Shown here piece after piece: positions 33,657 to 46,849 of a stretch of 64,000 nucleotides of DNA. The notes beneath the pieces are model-generated. The model was not told the origin of the DNA. It did no database searches and saw only the letters and a list, made by a program, of their open reading frames with translations. Origin of the DNA: Tricholoma matsutake (taxonomy: Eukaryota; Basidiomycota; Agaricomycetes; Agaricales; Tricholomataceae); NCBI GenBank assembly GCA_026075535.2, contig AP026540.1, positions 12,834,001 to 12,898,000 of the forward strand, written 5' to 3'. Position 1 is the stretch's first letter, and every line of letters starts with the position of its first letter. The position numbers and the translations under genes are program-made.

Positions 33657-36600
33657 ATGTCAGAATCTAGCCCTCCCTCGGTTGCTCTGATCAAACTCTC
33701 AGTTCAATATTCCGGCGAGAAACTCGACAAACTTAAATCAAACTACAAAGAATGGTGCGAGGAAATTACCATCGCCCTTTCACTAAATGGTCTCTATGAA
33801 TATGTTACCAGCACAATCACTGCACCCGCTACTTCCGAAACTCGTGCGTTAATCAACTGGAAGGCCAACTCCCGTCTCGCATATGCATTTCTTGCATCCA
33901 GCATCATTCCATCTGAATGCCCTTTTATAGACATGGAAAAGGATACAACTGTAAATTGGGAGGCACTCCATAAACGACACCAGAATGAGGGCCCAGTTCG
34001 TCAAGTCCAATTATTACAACAGGCACTCACAATTCAGTGCACCACTGAGACCCCCCTTCCCAAAATGGCTGACAAAATTTGCACTCTCATCGATTGCGCA
34101 TTTTCTATGGGGGATATTAAACCCAACCTTCTTTGCTGTATTGCTCTTTTGAGCTCCCTCAGCAACAATTTCCCTCATGCACATTCCATCATTTCTTGTG
34201 ACATCGCCGCCTCCACGAAGGAATCCCCTTACACATCAAAGGATATCCACTTATTTTTGGAAAATGAACAATCCCTTCTTGAGAACGACCACCGCACGGA
34301 CTCCCAATCATCCGTGGCTCTCACCGCGCATGTTAAATCAACAAAGCCATCCAACAGACTTGTTTGCGGGAATCCCGTTTGCAAGAAAACAGGACATTCG
34401 ACCGAATATTGCATTAAGGCAGGGGGAGGAATGGCTGGGAAGATGATTGAAGAGTCTGTGGCAGCACGGAAAGCAGCTTGGGACAAAGGGAAGAAGGTCG
34501 ATAATTCATACAACTCTAATCCAAGGGTCCCAATTACTGTGAAAGACGTTAACAGACGTGCCTTCACGGTTATGGTGGATTGTGAACCTGCAAAGCCCCA
34601 ACCCAACACTTATACCCCATTTGCTGGACTCGCTAGTGACCCGCTTCCCACAGCATCGATTGAGGAGGTGGAATATGAGGGTTGGCTTGTCATTGAGGAG
34701 GAGGTGACCACAACCGTTGACTGGACCTGCAACATCTCAACCCCTGGGGAAGACACATTCACTGTTGAACCACTTAACCAAACTCGACACTCCCAGGTTT
34801 CCCTTATCAAATTTCCTTTTATTATTGATACAGGTGCAACAGTCCACATCTCACTGGACAAGGCTGACTTCCTTACCCTTCGTCCAATCTCACCCCGCCC
34901 TGTGAAAGGTGTTGGGGGATCCTCCATTATTGCTATAGGAGTCGGCGACATAAGACTACACATAGCTCGAGGTGCATCAATCATATTACGTAATGTGCTC
35001 TACATCCCAAATGTGGCAGTCCGACTTATCTCGGTCAGTTCCCTCACCAACGACTCAAATGCTGTGGTGCATTTTGATAATTCCTTGTGCTGGGTCATGG
35101 ATAAATCCACTGGAGCACTTATTGCCCATGGAATCCTACTTCCCAACAAGAAACTATATTCACTCAACCTGCACTCAGCTGCTGCCGACCACGCATTCAC
35201 TGTCCACAAGTCCCCCGATCTAGAAACTTGGCACCACCATCTTGGCCACGCAAACTATCAATCCCTTTGGGATATGGCCAAAAAGGGTACACTCACAGGT
35301 GCGCCCATTGTCTCCACATCTAGACCGCCCAAATGTGAATCTTGTGTTCTTGGCAAACAGACAAAGACACCGGTTCCAAAGAAGTGTGTGGAGGGGATCA
35401 GTCATAAGGCGATGTGAAAGTTGGAAAAAGTTTGGGTGGATTTATCGGGTCCACATGGAGTCAAATCTCGTACGGGAAATTCTTATGTTATGGATATCAT
35501 TGATGATTATACATCTTTTCTGTGGTCGATACCACTTCGTAACAAAGACGACTCGTTCCCTGAACTAAAAGCTTGGGAATTAGCCCAGGAAAATGAAACG
35601 GGACTTAGAGTCGAAATCTACATCACAGACAATGGAGAATTAAAACCTCACGAGATGGAAGCTTGGCTTAAAACATGGGGAACAGAACAACGATTTACAG
35701 CCCCATACACTTCAGCCCATATTGGGCGCATTGAATGCATGCATCGTACCCTTATGGCTAAGGCTTGCACTATGCAAATTTATTCAGGTTTACCGGCTTA
35801 CCTTTGGGATGAATTTTACCTAACGGCCTCTCATTTACACGCCAAAACCACCATGTGATCACTTCAAGGGTGCACGCCTTGGGAACTCTGGCATGAACGC
35901 AAGCCTGATTATTTGTACATGCATGAGATCAGTTGCCGTGCTTTTGTTCTCATCCCAAAGAAGAATAATCCAAAGATTTTTGAACGGTTAATTGAATGTG
36001 TACTTATTGGATATGACCCGAAGTCCAAGTCCTACCAATGCTATAATCGGGCCACAAGGAAAGTCCACAGTTCTTATCACGTCCGCTTCCTTGAAAGCCA
36101 TGAAGGACATATCCCACCCACCCCACTACCCTCGGAAGACATCATTGAGGAACCTACTCAGGATGAACCCACTTTCACCCTCTTACCCACAAACAACAAT
36201 GAGGACAATGAATCATTCCACCCGCCGGACACTGCTGAGTCGGACAACCCCATCGAAGACAAACAAGATACATTTACTCCCACCCTCCCACGTTGCTCAT
36301 CCCGCATACCTATCCCCACTGAGAAACATCCAAATGGTGGACCAACCACCACTAGAACTACAGCAGCTATTCAAGAATCTCAAAACAGTGCCACCCGAGT
36401 TAAAGAAGCCCACCGTGAACGCAGAGCTGCCACTATTGCCGCCCGATCAGGGAATCCTGATCATATACCCAATTCAACCGTCGATCATGATTGTGACATC
36501 ATTGATGAAGTACGTCAATCATTCAACAATCTTGATCTGGGCGATCAGGCGCATCAACTCCAGGCCTTAATTTCAGAGATGACAGATTTTGATCCTGAGT

Positions 36601-38192
36601 TGCTTCAATTTGAGGATGAACCCAAAACTTGGGAAGAGGCAAAGAATTCGGGGGATGTGGAGCAATGGCGGGCAGGATATATGGACAAATTGAAATCCCT
36701 AAAGGACATGGGAGTTTATAAACTTATTCCCAGGGGTGACATACCTCAAGGTAAACAGATTTGTAGGGGCCGACCAGTTTTCCATATCAAACGCGATGAA
36801 AGTGGTCATGCTGTGAGGTGGAAAGTTTGACTTGTTTTTCGAGGCTTTGAACAAATATATGGTAGGGACTATACAAAGACAACCTCACCTACTGCGCGCA
36901 CGGAATCTTGGTGGATCTTGCTTCACATAGCCGCTTCTCTGGGATGGGATTCCCAACAGATCGACATCAAAACTGCCTTCCTCTATGGGATACTCCCCGA
37001 CGATGAGGTCCAGTACATGCAACAACCTGAAGGTTTTGAAGAGTCGGGCCATGAGGACTGGGTCTGGCAGCTTCAGCGTGGGTTATATGGCATGAAACAG
37101 AGCGGACAGATATGGAACCAAACCCTTAACACTCAAATGATTACCTGGGGGTTTACACGCCTTACTTGTGAGTCTTGCATTTATTACAGGAAATCAGACA
37201 CGGGTATTATTATTGCTGTGGTACATGTCGACGATTACTTGTCTATTGCCGACTCCAAGGACGAGAACAAACACTTCAAAAATCAAATGCGTGAAGTGTG
37301 GACAATCTCTGAGCTCGGTACCGCCCGCTTCATTGTTGGTATAGCAGTTACCTGGGATCGACATCTGCACATGGTTACGCTTTCTCAAACTGCCCTCATT
37401 GATAAAATTGTCGACCAATTTGGCCAATGAGATGCAACCCCGGTTTCCGCCCCCCTTGAGCCCAGTATCAAATTACAGCGTGTGAACCGACAGAATATGT
37501 CCACAGACGATCTGTCACAACTCAACAAATTACCCTATCATTCCCTCGTCGGATGTCTTCTTTACCTAGCCATTTCCACACATCCCGACATCTCATACGC
37601 TGTACAACAATTATCCCAATACCTTGACAGTTGTTCTTTTGAACACTGGAGTGCAGCAACACGACTAGTGCAATATTTAAAGGGGACCTGGGATCTTAAA
37701 CTCTACCTGGGTGGAGACAATCCTATTTCCCTTCATGCATTCAGCAACTCTGACTGGGCCAATTGCCTTGATACGCGTCAAAGCATTGGAGGGTATACTT
37801 GCAACCTCGGATCTGGAGCCCTTTCTTGGACTGCCAGGAAACAAAAAGTTGTTGCAGTATCCTCCTGTGAAGCGGAATACGTCGCTGCTTTTGAGACCGC
37901 AAAGGAATGTATCTGGATACGTGCACTACTCAATGCTATAGGATACCCACAGCCCTCCCCCACGACCATTCTTTGCGATAACATGGCCACCAAGACACTA
38001 TCCGAGGACCCTTTGCTTCACTCAAGGGTCAAACACATCGATATCAAATACCATTTCCTTCGCGAACAAGTTCAATCCGGCACCTTACAGCTACAATATG
38101 TCAATACCAAGGATAACATTGCAGATTTATTCACAAAAGCACTGGACGTCAAACAATTTACATATTTGCGCTCGTTCTTAGGCCTACGCTAA
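33657..38192 (+). pseudogene. copia-1 Gag-Pol polyprotein, one frame with four TGA codons
   Basis: A single frame of 1,511 codons is interrupted only by TGA at 35415, 35856, 36828 and 37428. Order: UBN2-type Gag (about aa 1-230); a knuckle VCGNPVCKKTGHSTEYC (C-x4-C-x4-H-x4-C, near 34363); protease IIDTGATVHIS (about aa 389); GAG_pre-integrase HHHLGHANYQS and CESCVLGKQTK; an integrase core with VDLSGPHG, TDNGEL and GRIECMHRTL as the DDE residues; reverse transcriptase with FLYG and VVHVDDYLS (near 37215); and RNase H with SDWANC, SCEAEYV and ILCDN (37750-37980), ending IADLFTKAL. At all four stops the neighbouring family sequence favours arginine (for example VRWKV-stop-LVFRGF). Otherwise it looks complete, so this is a young copy. 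Confidence 0.93.
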
Positions 38193-38221
38193 TTCGATTC
38201 CATGCGAGGAGGAGTGTTCCC

Positions 38222-38233
38222 AGTGAGGAGGAG
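38222..38233 (+). promoter_or_regulatory. Polypurine tract of copia-1
   Basis: AGTGAGGAGGAG directly precedes the 3' LTR start TGTTGAG; a second GAGGAGGAG lies about 20 bp upstream. It is the plus-strand primer for reverse transcription. Confidence 0.65.
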
Positions 38234-38394
38234 TGTTGAGATATACACCGTGAACAGGTATCATCATATCTGATGATGTGTTCATTTGATCCCATCACCG
38301 ACATCCCTTTATGGCATGTCAGCATTATCAACAAGTCTTTTGGCACGTCCCCTTTATACTCGTCTTTTGGTTACCTTTATGACTTCTAGTATAT
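38234..38394 (+). repeat. 3' LTR of copia-1, left part
   Basis: Matches 33109-33269 of the 5' LTR and stops at CTAGTATAT, where Gypsy C is inserted. Differences from the 5' LTR are mostly transitions at CpG positions. Confidence 0.92.
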
Positions 38395-38732
38395 TGTAAG
38401 GATAGCGTGATCCGGGTGATGCACGCTCCAGTATTTTCCTTATCATCTATCCGTTCCGTTATTTCATTTATTTTGTCTCTATGGTTTCTTTCCTTTTCTT
38501 TTACCCTATCTCTTCTCATACGATGACTTATCTGTATTTCCAATTCCCTGCTGCTTACTACTTGACAACGAGCTGGACTCTTTATTTAGATACCCGATGA
38601 GCCCGAATTCCTACTTATATAAACGAACAGTTTTGTAACTAGTAGAAGAGAATTTAGAGCCCATTAAACTGTCTATCGAGTGACATTAGAACTTAGTGTG
38701 CTAGAACCATGATTCATCACGCTTATATCACA
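38395..38732 (+). repeat. 5' LTR of Gypsy C
   Basis: 338 bp. Compared with the 3' LTR it differs at about a dozen places, nearly all C/T or G/A changes at ancestral CpG sites. Confidence 0.93.
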
Positions 38733-38872
38733 TATTTTTGACAGTCTACTCACTCAAACTTTACTACTACCAAACTTCGACTTGCTTCACATCTGGATCT
38801 CTTAGTCTGATCAACTGAGGCTCTTACTGCTAGGTGACACCTTTGTGACAACTATTCTACAATTCACCTATA

Positions 38873-41334
38873 TTGAAACACTTCATCATGTCTGAGACTC
38901 ATTACCCACTTCGTAACCGTCTGGCCCATGAATATGTGGCTGCACCAACTCCAGGTGAGATACTATCTAGATCCGCCGGTATGACTAACCTTGAGTCAGC
39001 AGGAGTTGCCCCTTTGCCCCTCACTTTGACGTCTGGCCCAGCCATGGAGGAGGTGGCTACAGCGCATAACGAGCAGAATTTTCCTATTGACCAAGTTGTT
39101 AGCCCTCGCTTGTATAGTGATGTGGTTGCGACTAGACCATCTTCTGCTGCTAGTCAGCATGATGATACCCAGCTAGACACGGGTATTTTGGAGATCCGTT
39201 CGGCTCCAATTACACCTTATCTTGAAAGCTTCTCATCTCAGGTAGACCATGCTTTCAATGACAATTTGAACTTGTACTCTTCCACTCAAGTACTGACTGA
39301 AGATTCTCCTGACGAGGAGACTAACAGAAATGAACCTTGGACTTTAGTTGAGTCCAAGTGAGCCCGAAGACGTCGTCATTCTGACACTGGAACTACTAAG
39401 TTTTCGAGAGGAAACAGTTTGACATCTGAACAAGAAATTACAGTTAAGACTGCTGAACAGAATTTGACCACTGAAGAACGAGAATGAATTGATCATCGTT
39501 ATGAGAAAGTGCACTTCAATAATGATAGAGATGAATCTTCGAGGGATGAGGGACCCTCAAAAGGAAAAGGTATTGACCCTGAAAATTGGGGAACCTTGAG
39601 ATTTGAACCATCCGAATTGGATGTGAATGCCCAAAAAGAGGCGATAAAGACTTGGAATGAAATCCAAGACCAGGACCGACATAAGGGATCTAAGGAGAAG
39701 GCTCCTCATCAAAAAGATTCCAATCATAAAGCTCAAGTTGGGAGTGTAACAGATGAAGGTGCACCGAAAGCGAGTGCCCCTGCTGCAGCTAAACAGAATC
39801 CCTCCGAAACCAAGTTCACACCAATGTCAGATGCTTTGTTGAGTTGGATAGTGAACACTGTAAAGGGTCATCGATGACCAAACGTTCATCAGGAACGACA
39901 AAGCTTGGATATATGGCCTTTATCTCAAATTGCCCCTGGAAGTTTTCTAGGTCGAGCTATGAGCCATATTGAAGAAAATGAACACTTACCTTCAGACCCG
40001 TCTGATAGTTCATCCAGCTCCTCTAAGTCTACAAGTTCCTCTGACCCTGAGAGTGGAACTAATGGAGAAGGAAGAAGTCGTCAAACATGATCTCGATCAA
40101 CTCGATTGAGGCCATCAAAACTGAGACACAAAACATTGTTGAAGCCACTCGCACCATTGGATTATGATGGCGTGGCTGATGCTCGCAGTTACCACCGATT
40201 TGTGACTGAGGGAACTGACTATGTCATTTCAGGTTGAGTTCAAAAACGACGAAGAGTTTTTGTACTCTCCTATTATTTGAAGGGCAAAGCTTACAATTTC
40301 TACACTCAGAAGGTAGCCATGAATGCTTATGATTGGAGTTTGAAACAGTTTTTTGAGGAGTTATTTAATTACTGTTTCCCTATCAATACCGTATGAAGCA
40401 AAGAGAAAGACTCCGTAAATGTTTCCAGAATTCAAAGACTGTATCAGAATTCATCTATGAGCTAGAAGAGATAATCAACATGATTGGACTGGTAGATGAA
40501 AGAGAAAAAGTCGTACACCTATGGGATGGCTTTTGACCTGTGATCCAGAAAGGACTCTGGTGTTATGGGTACAACCCCGAAGTATCATCATGGGATGAAA
40601 TAAAGCATGCCGCACAGGTTATCGAATTGTTGGAAGAAGTATCCGATAGGTGGGAGCGTCGTGTTATGTTTGACACCAATGGTAGCAATTCCATACCCAG
40701 CTTCCCTAGGAACAGACGGAATGAGACAACTCCCTATGAGAATAATAGCAATAGGACTGGTAAACACTCACAGAACAATCGTCGACGTGAGGAGCACTGG
40801 AAAACTTATCGAAACAATAACCCTTGTGACAACTCCCAAGGGAATTATCGTCGTTCCAATAATAACACTGGTAACTCCAACCCAAACCGGGGGAACCAGA
40901 ATAGCACGCCCCACCGAGAAAGCTGCCCAAGGCCTCAATTAAGTGCTAAGGAGCAAAATGAGTATCTTGCCGCTGGAAAATGCTTCAATTGTGGAGAAAC
41001 AGGACACATTGGCCAGAACTGCCCATGTGGAGGTTCAGTGACTTTGAATAAACCCAATAGACCCCCTGGTATCGCTTCGCACAATGTCGAGGTTAATTTT
41101 GATAGGTTTGATAATGTTGGAGGATTAACCGAAACAACAGAAATTCCTGTCGCAAGCATTGGGATCAGTCCTGAGCCACAGAATGAATTTGAGGAATGTA
41201 CTACACCTTTGACAATGAGTGATCTGATTGCTTCACACGCGATGGCTGTGCTGGAGCAAATGCGGCCCTATCCTTTCAATGAATCACCAATTGAGGATAG
41301 CCGGTTCTTAGTGTACCAATTTGAAGAGGATTGA
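38873..41334 (+). pseudogene. Gypsy C Gag with CCHC knuckle
   Basis: It starts MKHFIMSETHYPLRNRLAHE (a second ATG at 38888 is equally plausible). One frame runs to about 40390 with TGA at 39359, 39485, 39875, 40088 and 40235. A frameshift near 40390 moves the rest to the next frame, with TGA at 40534 and 41332. The capsid-like core includes YYLKGKAYNFYTQKVAMNAY (about 40270) and ERLRKCFQNSKTVSEFIYEL. The nucleocapsid has an Asn/Arg-rich stretch and CFNCGETGHIGQNC (40981-41022). All in-frame stops are TGA. Gag would pack element RNA into particles. Confidence 0.82.
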
Positions 41335-41337
41335 TAT

Positions 41338-44300
41338 GTGATTATGGATCAGGAACTCTGTGATGATGAATACATTAGCGGTGAACTACTCATGCAAGGA
41401 AGCTTTAACTTGCCTGAGTGGTATGCAGCTCAACGCGCCCAGCAAAACAATGGGAACTTATGCACTAATAATCGATGGGCGTGGGGCCCATTGATGGGAG
41501 ATGTTGTCCAGTGGGAATTGAGTCGACTGATCTCTCAGGGTATTGATTTGTATCCTAGGTATCCGGATGAACCCACCGAGAGGTGGGAAGTTGTGAATGT
41601 AGGCTTTGGCTATACCATCACAGATAGGGCTGTAGGAATGACAGTCTCTGTGCCAAATGAGTTAGTATTTAAATCAACTGACCTGATAACGTGGTTTGCG
41701 AATCGCTTATGGGAGGAGCACAAAGCACGAACCAGACAAAAACACTCTGCAGATGAAGAGTCAGATACAGGAAATAATAATGAACCATCAGACCATGGTG
41801 ATAGTTTTGGAGACGACAGTAATTTCGACTTGGATTTACTCACAGAAGTTGATTCACTTGATGAACTTAGAGATTACAAAAAATGTAAAACGAGATGTGA
41901 AGATGTGAATCCATGGCTAAATGAGGTGGCAATTGCTGATAACCAATTGTTAGCTTTACACATAAGTGGTATACAAGTTCCACGAGGTACTTATGCTGGA
42001 CTCCAACGAAATGCGGCAACCCTGAAAGACTTCGCGCGCTTGGTTCCTAAACCAATCGTGATTGTGGTGCAGATTAATGGCCATCCAGCCCAAGCATTGC
42101 TTGATTCTGGATCACTGGGAGATTTTATGTCTACAGCATTGGCTGATCAACTAAAAGTAAAAAAGGTAGAACTTTGAAAACCCTTACCGCTGCAATTGGC
42201 TGTCCAAGGATCTTGCTCCAAAGTTAATTGGGGTACTACTGTAAATTTCAAATATCAGTCAATTAATGAAGAACGGCATTTTGATATAGCAAACTTATCT
42301 AGCTATGACATTATACTAGGGACACCATGGTTGTATGCGCATCATATGACAATGGGTATTAACCCAGCACACATGATTGTTGGTAGCAACGAGGCATTAC
42401 CGCTTAAGGGTGATGCCGTAACAAAAATATCTTTGCATGCTATGGAGGTTGCTGAGGAAGATCTTCAACAGGCTAGAGATGAATTGATTGAGTATGCCCG
42501 CCCACTGTGCAAAGAAATGGTAGAGACAGGCTTACTGCCATTGCGAGCCATAAATCATGAAATCCCATTGATTGACATTGGGAAGGTTTACCCTTGGCGA
42601 CTGTCTCGGTGTCCTGAAATGTTCCGACCTCAATGGACGGTGAAAAAGAATGCTTACCTGGCATCGGGGCATTGGAAAGTTACTAGTGCCCAAAACACAG
42701 TGCCGATGTTGCTGATTCCTAAACCTGGTGCTAAAACTGGTGAAATCCCACAGTTACGAATGGTTGTAGACTTATGTTCACGAAATGCAAATACATTAAA
42801 GATGACTTCACCATTACTGGATATTGATGGTATGCTTCGGCGCGTTGTGGGCGCTAAGTATAAATCATCGTTAGATTTAAAGGATGCGTATGAGCAGATC
42901 CGGATTATACCTGAACATGTTGAGCGATCCGCGGTAATGACGCCTGATGGGAATATGGTAAGCTTGGTCATTCAGCAAGGGGATTGCAATGCACCTGCTA
43001 CGTACCAGGCCGTGATGAACCATATCTTCTCTGCATACATAGGTCGGTTTCTGGATGTTTATCTTGATGATATCGTGGTATATTCGAATTTGCTAGAGGA
43101 ACATTTAAAACATGTCAGGATTGTAATTGATGTTTTATGAGAGGAAAAACTTTACCTAAGTTTAAAGAAACTTCACTTTTTGGCTGAGGAACTTTGCCTG
43201 CTGGGGCATATAGTTGGACACGAGGGAATTCGAATGGATCCAGCCAAGGTTGATTCTGTCATAGCATGGAAGACGCCTATGAATCGAGACCTTCTCCAAG
43301 GTTTCCTGGGAGCTGTAGGCTATCTGGCTGATGACCTCGCAGCAGTTCATATCCCTATGGCTGTGTTGCATGGCTTGATGGGGGATACTGTACCTTACCA
43401 TTGGGAGTACACACATCAGCGTGCATTTGAAGATATCAAAGAGATCGTTGATAGTGGGCGGAACCATCATCGAGTGCCAATCCAATACCATGCAGATGCC
43501 AAGCCTGTTTATCTAATTACAGATGGTTGTGCAACGGGTATTGCTGGCATTGTGGGCCAAGGTGCTGAGTGGAAGAAAGCGAGAGTAGCCGCATTCTACT
43601 CCGCTAAGTTGAATTCAGCACAACAAAACTATCCTGTGCATGAGATAGAGATGTTAGCAGGCGTCGAAATGATGCTTCGACACCGTGATATACTTCAGGG
43701 TGTGAAGTTTAAGTGGATCACTGACCATAAGGGATTAGTTCACCTCCTGGGGCAGAAGGATCTTTCCGGGCGACAGGCACGATGGATGGAAAAAATTAGT
43801 GAATTCATTTTTGAGGTCGTATACATACTGGGCGAAGAGAATGTATTAGCTGATGCATTATTGCATATGTATTCTAATGACGCACCTGGGACAGTACGTG
43901 CTAGGTCAGAATACACTTATCATGATGTAGTTGATAATGATGTATTGCTGGTACACGGTATCTCGATGCCTGTATTGACGGGCACTGAGGCTGTGTCCAA
44001 TACTTGGAAACGGCAAATCACGGCTGTAACAAATGGGGATTGTGCTGATTTTTTTGCCACGACTGTCCAACAAAAGGAGGGCAGGAACTGGGACAAAAAC
44101 GTGAACAAAAACGCGAAACTCACGACGGGAACTGATAAAACCAGACTCACTATCAAAATTCCTGCAAGCAAACCTGTGATAACAAAGAATAGAGAGGAAT
44201 CTCTGGACCAGAAAGAACGACTTACAATTAGGATACCTGCACAGAAGCCCAAACCTTCCACGGAACACACCACAGAACACGCCACAAAGATAGTACCTGC

Positions 44301-45941
44301 TTCTGATCTAGCTGTCGATACGACTGATGACGATCAATCACTGATTAGTGTTGTAGCTGGAGGGCGTGAGGGATTCGACTTACCAAACATCTTGAGGAAT
44401 CAATATAAGATTGATTCGTTCTTCAAGAATATCCTCGAGAATCCTAGACACTACAAGAATTTTGTATTGGATGATGGACTCATATACATCAAAATGAATG
44501 ATAGGAACTTACTGTGCATTCCTAAGTTGCATGTTCAGGGACGGAACATTCGTGAGATTGTAATTGCTGAGGCACATTCATTATTAGCCCATTTGGGAGC
44601 TAGTAAAACCCTAGCTTACCTTAGGGACAACGTGTGGTGGAAGGATATGACTTCTGATACTACATTCTACTGCCAGTCTTGTGTGACCTGTAGATGGAGT
44701 AAACCAATTGAATCCATTAGACGTACCATCGTACCCATGGGAATCAATAGGAGTCGATTTTGTGGGGCCATTACCTGAGTCTAGGAATAGGAATGGTACC
44801 TTTAATTCTATAGCGGTCGTAATATGTTTGCTTACCTCAATGGTCCACCTGATTCCGAGTCGCGAAAATTATAATGCACGCCAAATTGCCGAATTAATGT
44901 TTGACGAAGTCTATAAACTTCATGGATTGCCGAAATCTATAGTTAGCAACCGAGACGTCCTCTTCCAGTACATTTTGGCGACATCTTAATAAACTGGTAG
45001 GTACCCAACTCAGAATGTCAAGCACGTACCATCCACAAACTGATGGCGCAACTGAGCACGCTAATCGAACCGTGACACAGATGTTAAGGCAGTGCATCGA
45101 TGAGAAACAGACAGATTGGGTGACAAAATTACCTGCGATAGAGTTCACTATCAATTCGGCTAGATCTGCAAGTACAGGATATGCACCATTCTTTTTGAAT
45201 ACTGGGCGTATGCCCAGATCCATGATCTGGGACTCTGCTAAACAAAACGAGTACCCAGGAGTCAGGAATTTTGCTTTGCAATGAAAATCGGCATTGATGG
45301 CTGCACATGATAGTATCTTGGGTGCTCGTGTCGATCAGATTCGATCAACTAATAAGAAAAGACAAGTCGCACCTTTTAAGAAGGAAGATCTCATATACCT
45401 GTCCTCGAAAAATATTACATTTCCTAAGGGATTGGCAAGGAAATTGATTCCAAAGTTCCTAGGCCCTTACCAAATCCTAGAAGACTATGGGAATGGATCA
45501 TTCCAAGTTGAGCTACCAGTCCATCTGAAACAGAGGGGTGTACATGACGTCTTTCATGCATCATTATTGAGAATACATGTTCCTAACGATGATTGCTTGT
45601 TTCCAGGTCGTCTAGACACCCAATTAGGAAATGCTGAGGGGACCAAAGGTGAATGGGCAGTGGATCATATTCTTGGACATGCAGGATCAAGGATTAACTC
45701 CACATTTGAAATTTGGTGGAAGACTGGGGACGTTACCTGGATGCCATATTATCAAGTTAGCCATTTACATGCTCTTCAGCAGTATTTTGAATTACTGGGT
45801 ATTACCAATGTTTCCCATCTTGGGGAAGGCAAAGGGAAACCACCATCGGATGATCCACAGACTTTCATTGGAAATGTAGAATCAGGCTGCCGACCTGCAA
45901 TTAAAAGAAAGGTGAATCGACCCCAGTGCCACAAGTTATGA
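41338..45941 (+). pseudogene. Gypsy C Pol (protease, RT, RNase H, integrase, chromodomain-like)
   Basis: Protease active site QALLDSGSLGDFMS (near 42090), with the retroviral-like IILGTPWL at about 42310. RT runs 42540-43260, with FLDVYLDDIVVYS near 43050. RNase H has YLITDGCATGIAGIV (43510) and TDHKGLVHLL. The integrase zinc region is HSLLAHLGASKTLAYL with CQSCVTC (44575-44690). The core DFVGPLPE, SSTYHPQTDGATEHANRTV follows after two frameshifts (about 44710 and 44970). The C-terminal WAVDHILGHAGS..FEIWWK resembles a chromodomain (45658-45780). TGA stops are at 42175, 43138, 45282 and 45939; no in-frame TAA or TAG was found outside the shifts. Confidence 0.88.
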
Positions 45942-46077
45942 CTAAATCGACCCCCCTGGCAAGAGCAGCCTACCTACAAAGTCAACCAATTTCTAAACAC
46001 TACTAGCGAGCGTCGCCTCTATCCTACACCAGTCCTGACCGATAAATTTTCGTGTATTCCTTGCAAAGCGTGCGGCC

Positions 46078-46812
46078 ATGTATGCAGGTTGTGTTCTTCT
46101 CTGCCGGGTATCCCCCACCTGGTTTCACCTAGAGAACAATGGCGAGATCAGGACCTCCCTTCGCATTCACGGAGGACAACTCGATGCTTACCTAGAATAC
46201 GACGTGATGCTCCATATGGGAGAACAGAAACTAACTGTTCCCATCGGATACACTCAATTCACCCAGATATTCAATGTGGCACCCGGAGTGCCAGTCAATT
46301 TCATCAGCAGAAACAAGACCTTGATGGGATCAGGTCCAAAGCCAGATCGCAAGGTGTTCAAGGTATCTCCCCGCGACCTTTACAGTGCCCAACAGGTGGC
46401 ACCATGAGGAAGCCAGTTCCTTTTGCCCAGTCGAGCTGGAATTATGATGCAGATGTTATGGTGGAATGCCGAGAATGCTTCCCGGAGTTGTCGAAATGGG
46501 CCCAATTCGTATGAGGACAATTTGGGAATAGAGCCAGTGCATGGGAAAAGACAGTGTTACAACGATCGCAAGTTTCTGCCTTATCGCGAGGCATCTGTGG
46601 CTGCGTCGAGCTCAGGGATCACTGATGATCTCAACGGTTTCGATTTGGAACCACTTACCACTCCTCCCAATGACCAAACCACTTTCCCTGACCCCATTTC
46701 GACTTCTTTATCTGTGCAAGATCAGGTTATGAAGGATACCATTTCTGGAAATGTTTCTAATGTGAAGGCTGCTGGAGTTTCAGCTAAAGGGAAGGGGAGG
46801 AAGAAGGATTAA
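46078..46812 (+). pseudogene. Extra open region downstream of Gypsy C Pol, unknown
   Basis: Between Pol and the 3' LTR lie overlapping frames. 46078-46407 reads WFHLENNGEIRTSLRIHGG and LTVPIGYTQFTQIFNVAPG. 46423-46812 continues in a third frame and ends in a Lys/Gly-rich tail. The two could be one protein split by a frameshift. I do not recognise a domain. The place is that of an env-like or accessory third ORF in some Gypsy elements, but no signal peptide or membrane segment is visible. Confidence 0.4.
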
Positions 46813-46839
46813 GTGTGAGATGTTGCGAGAATGACATCT

Positions 46840-46849
46840 GGAGGGCGGG
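46840..46849 (+). promoter_or_regulatory. Polypurine tract of Gypsy C
   Basis: GGAGGGCGGG directly precedes the 3' LTR start TGTAAGG. Confidence 0.7.

Noticed and set aside
33657..45941. Reassigned or read-through TGA codons in this organism
   Set aside because: The intact gene at 48673-50290 ends in a normal stop and does not use internal TGA. The TGA codons occur only in transposon genes and fit CpG decay, a simpler explanation.
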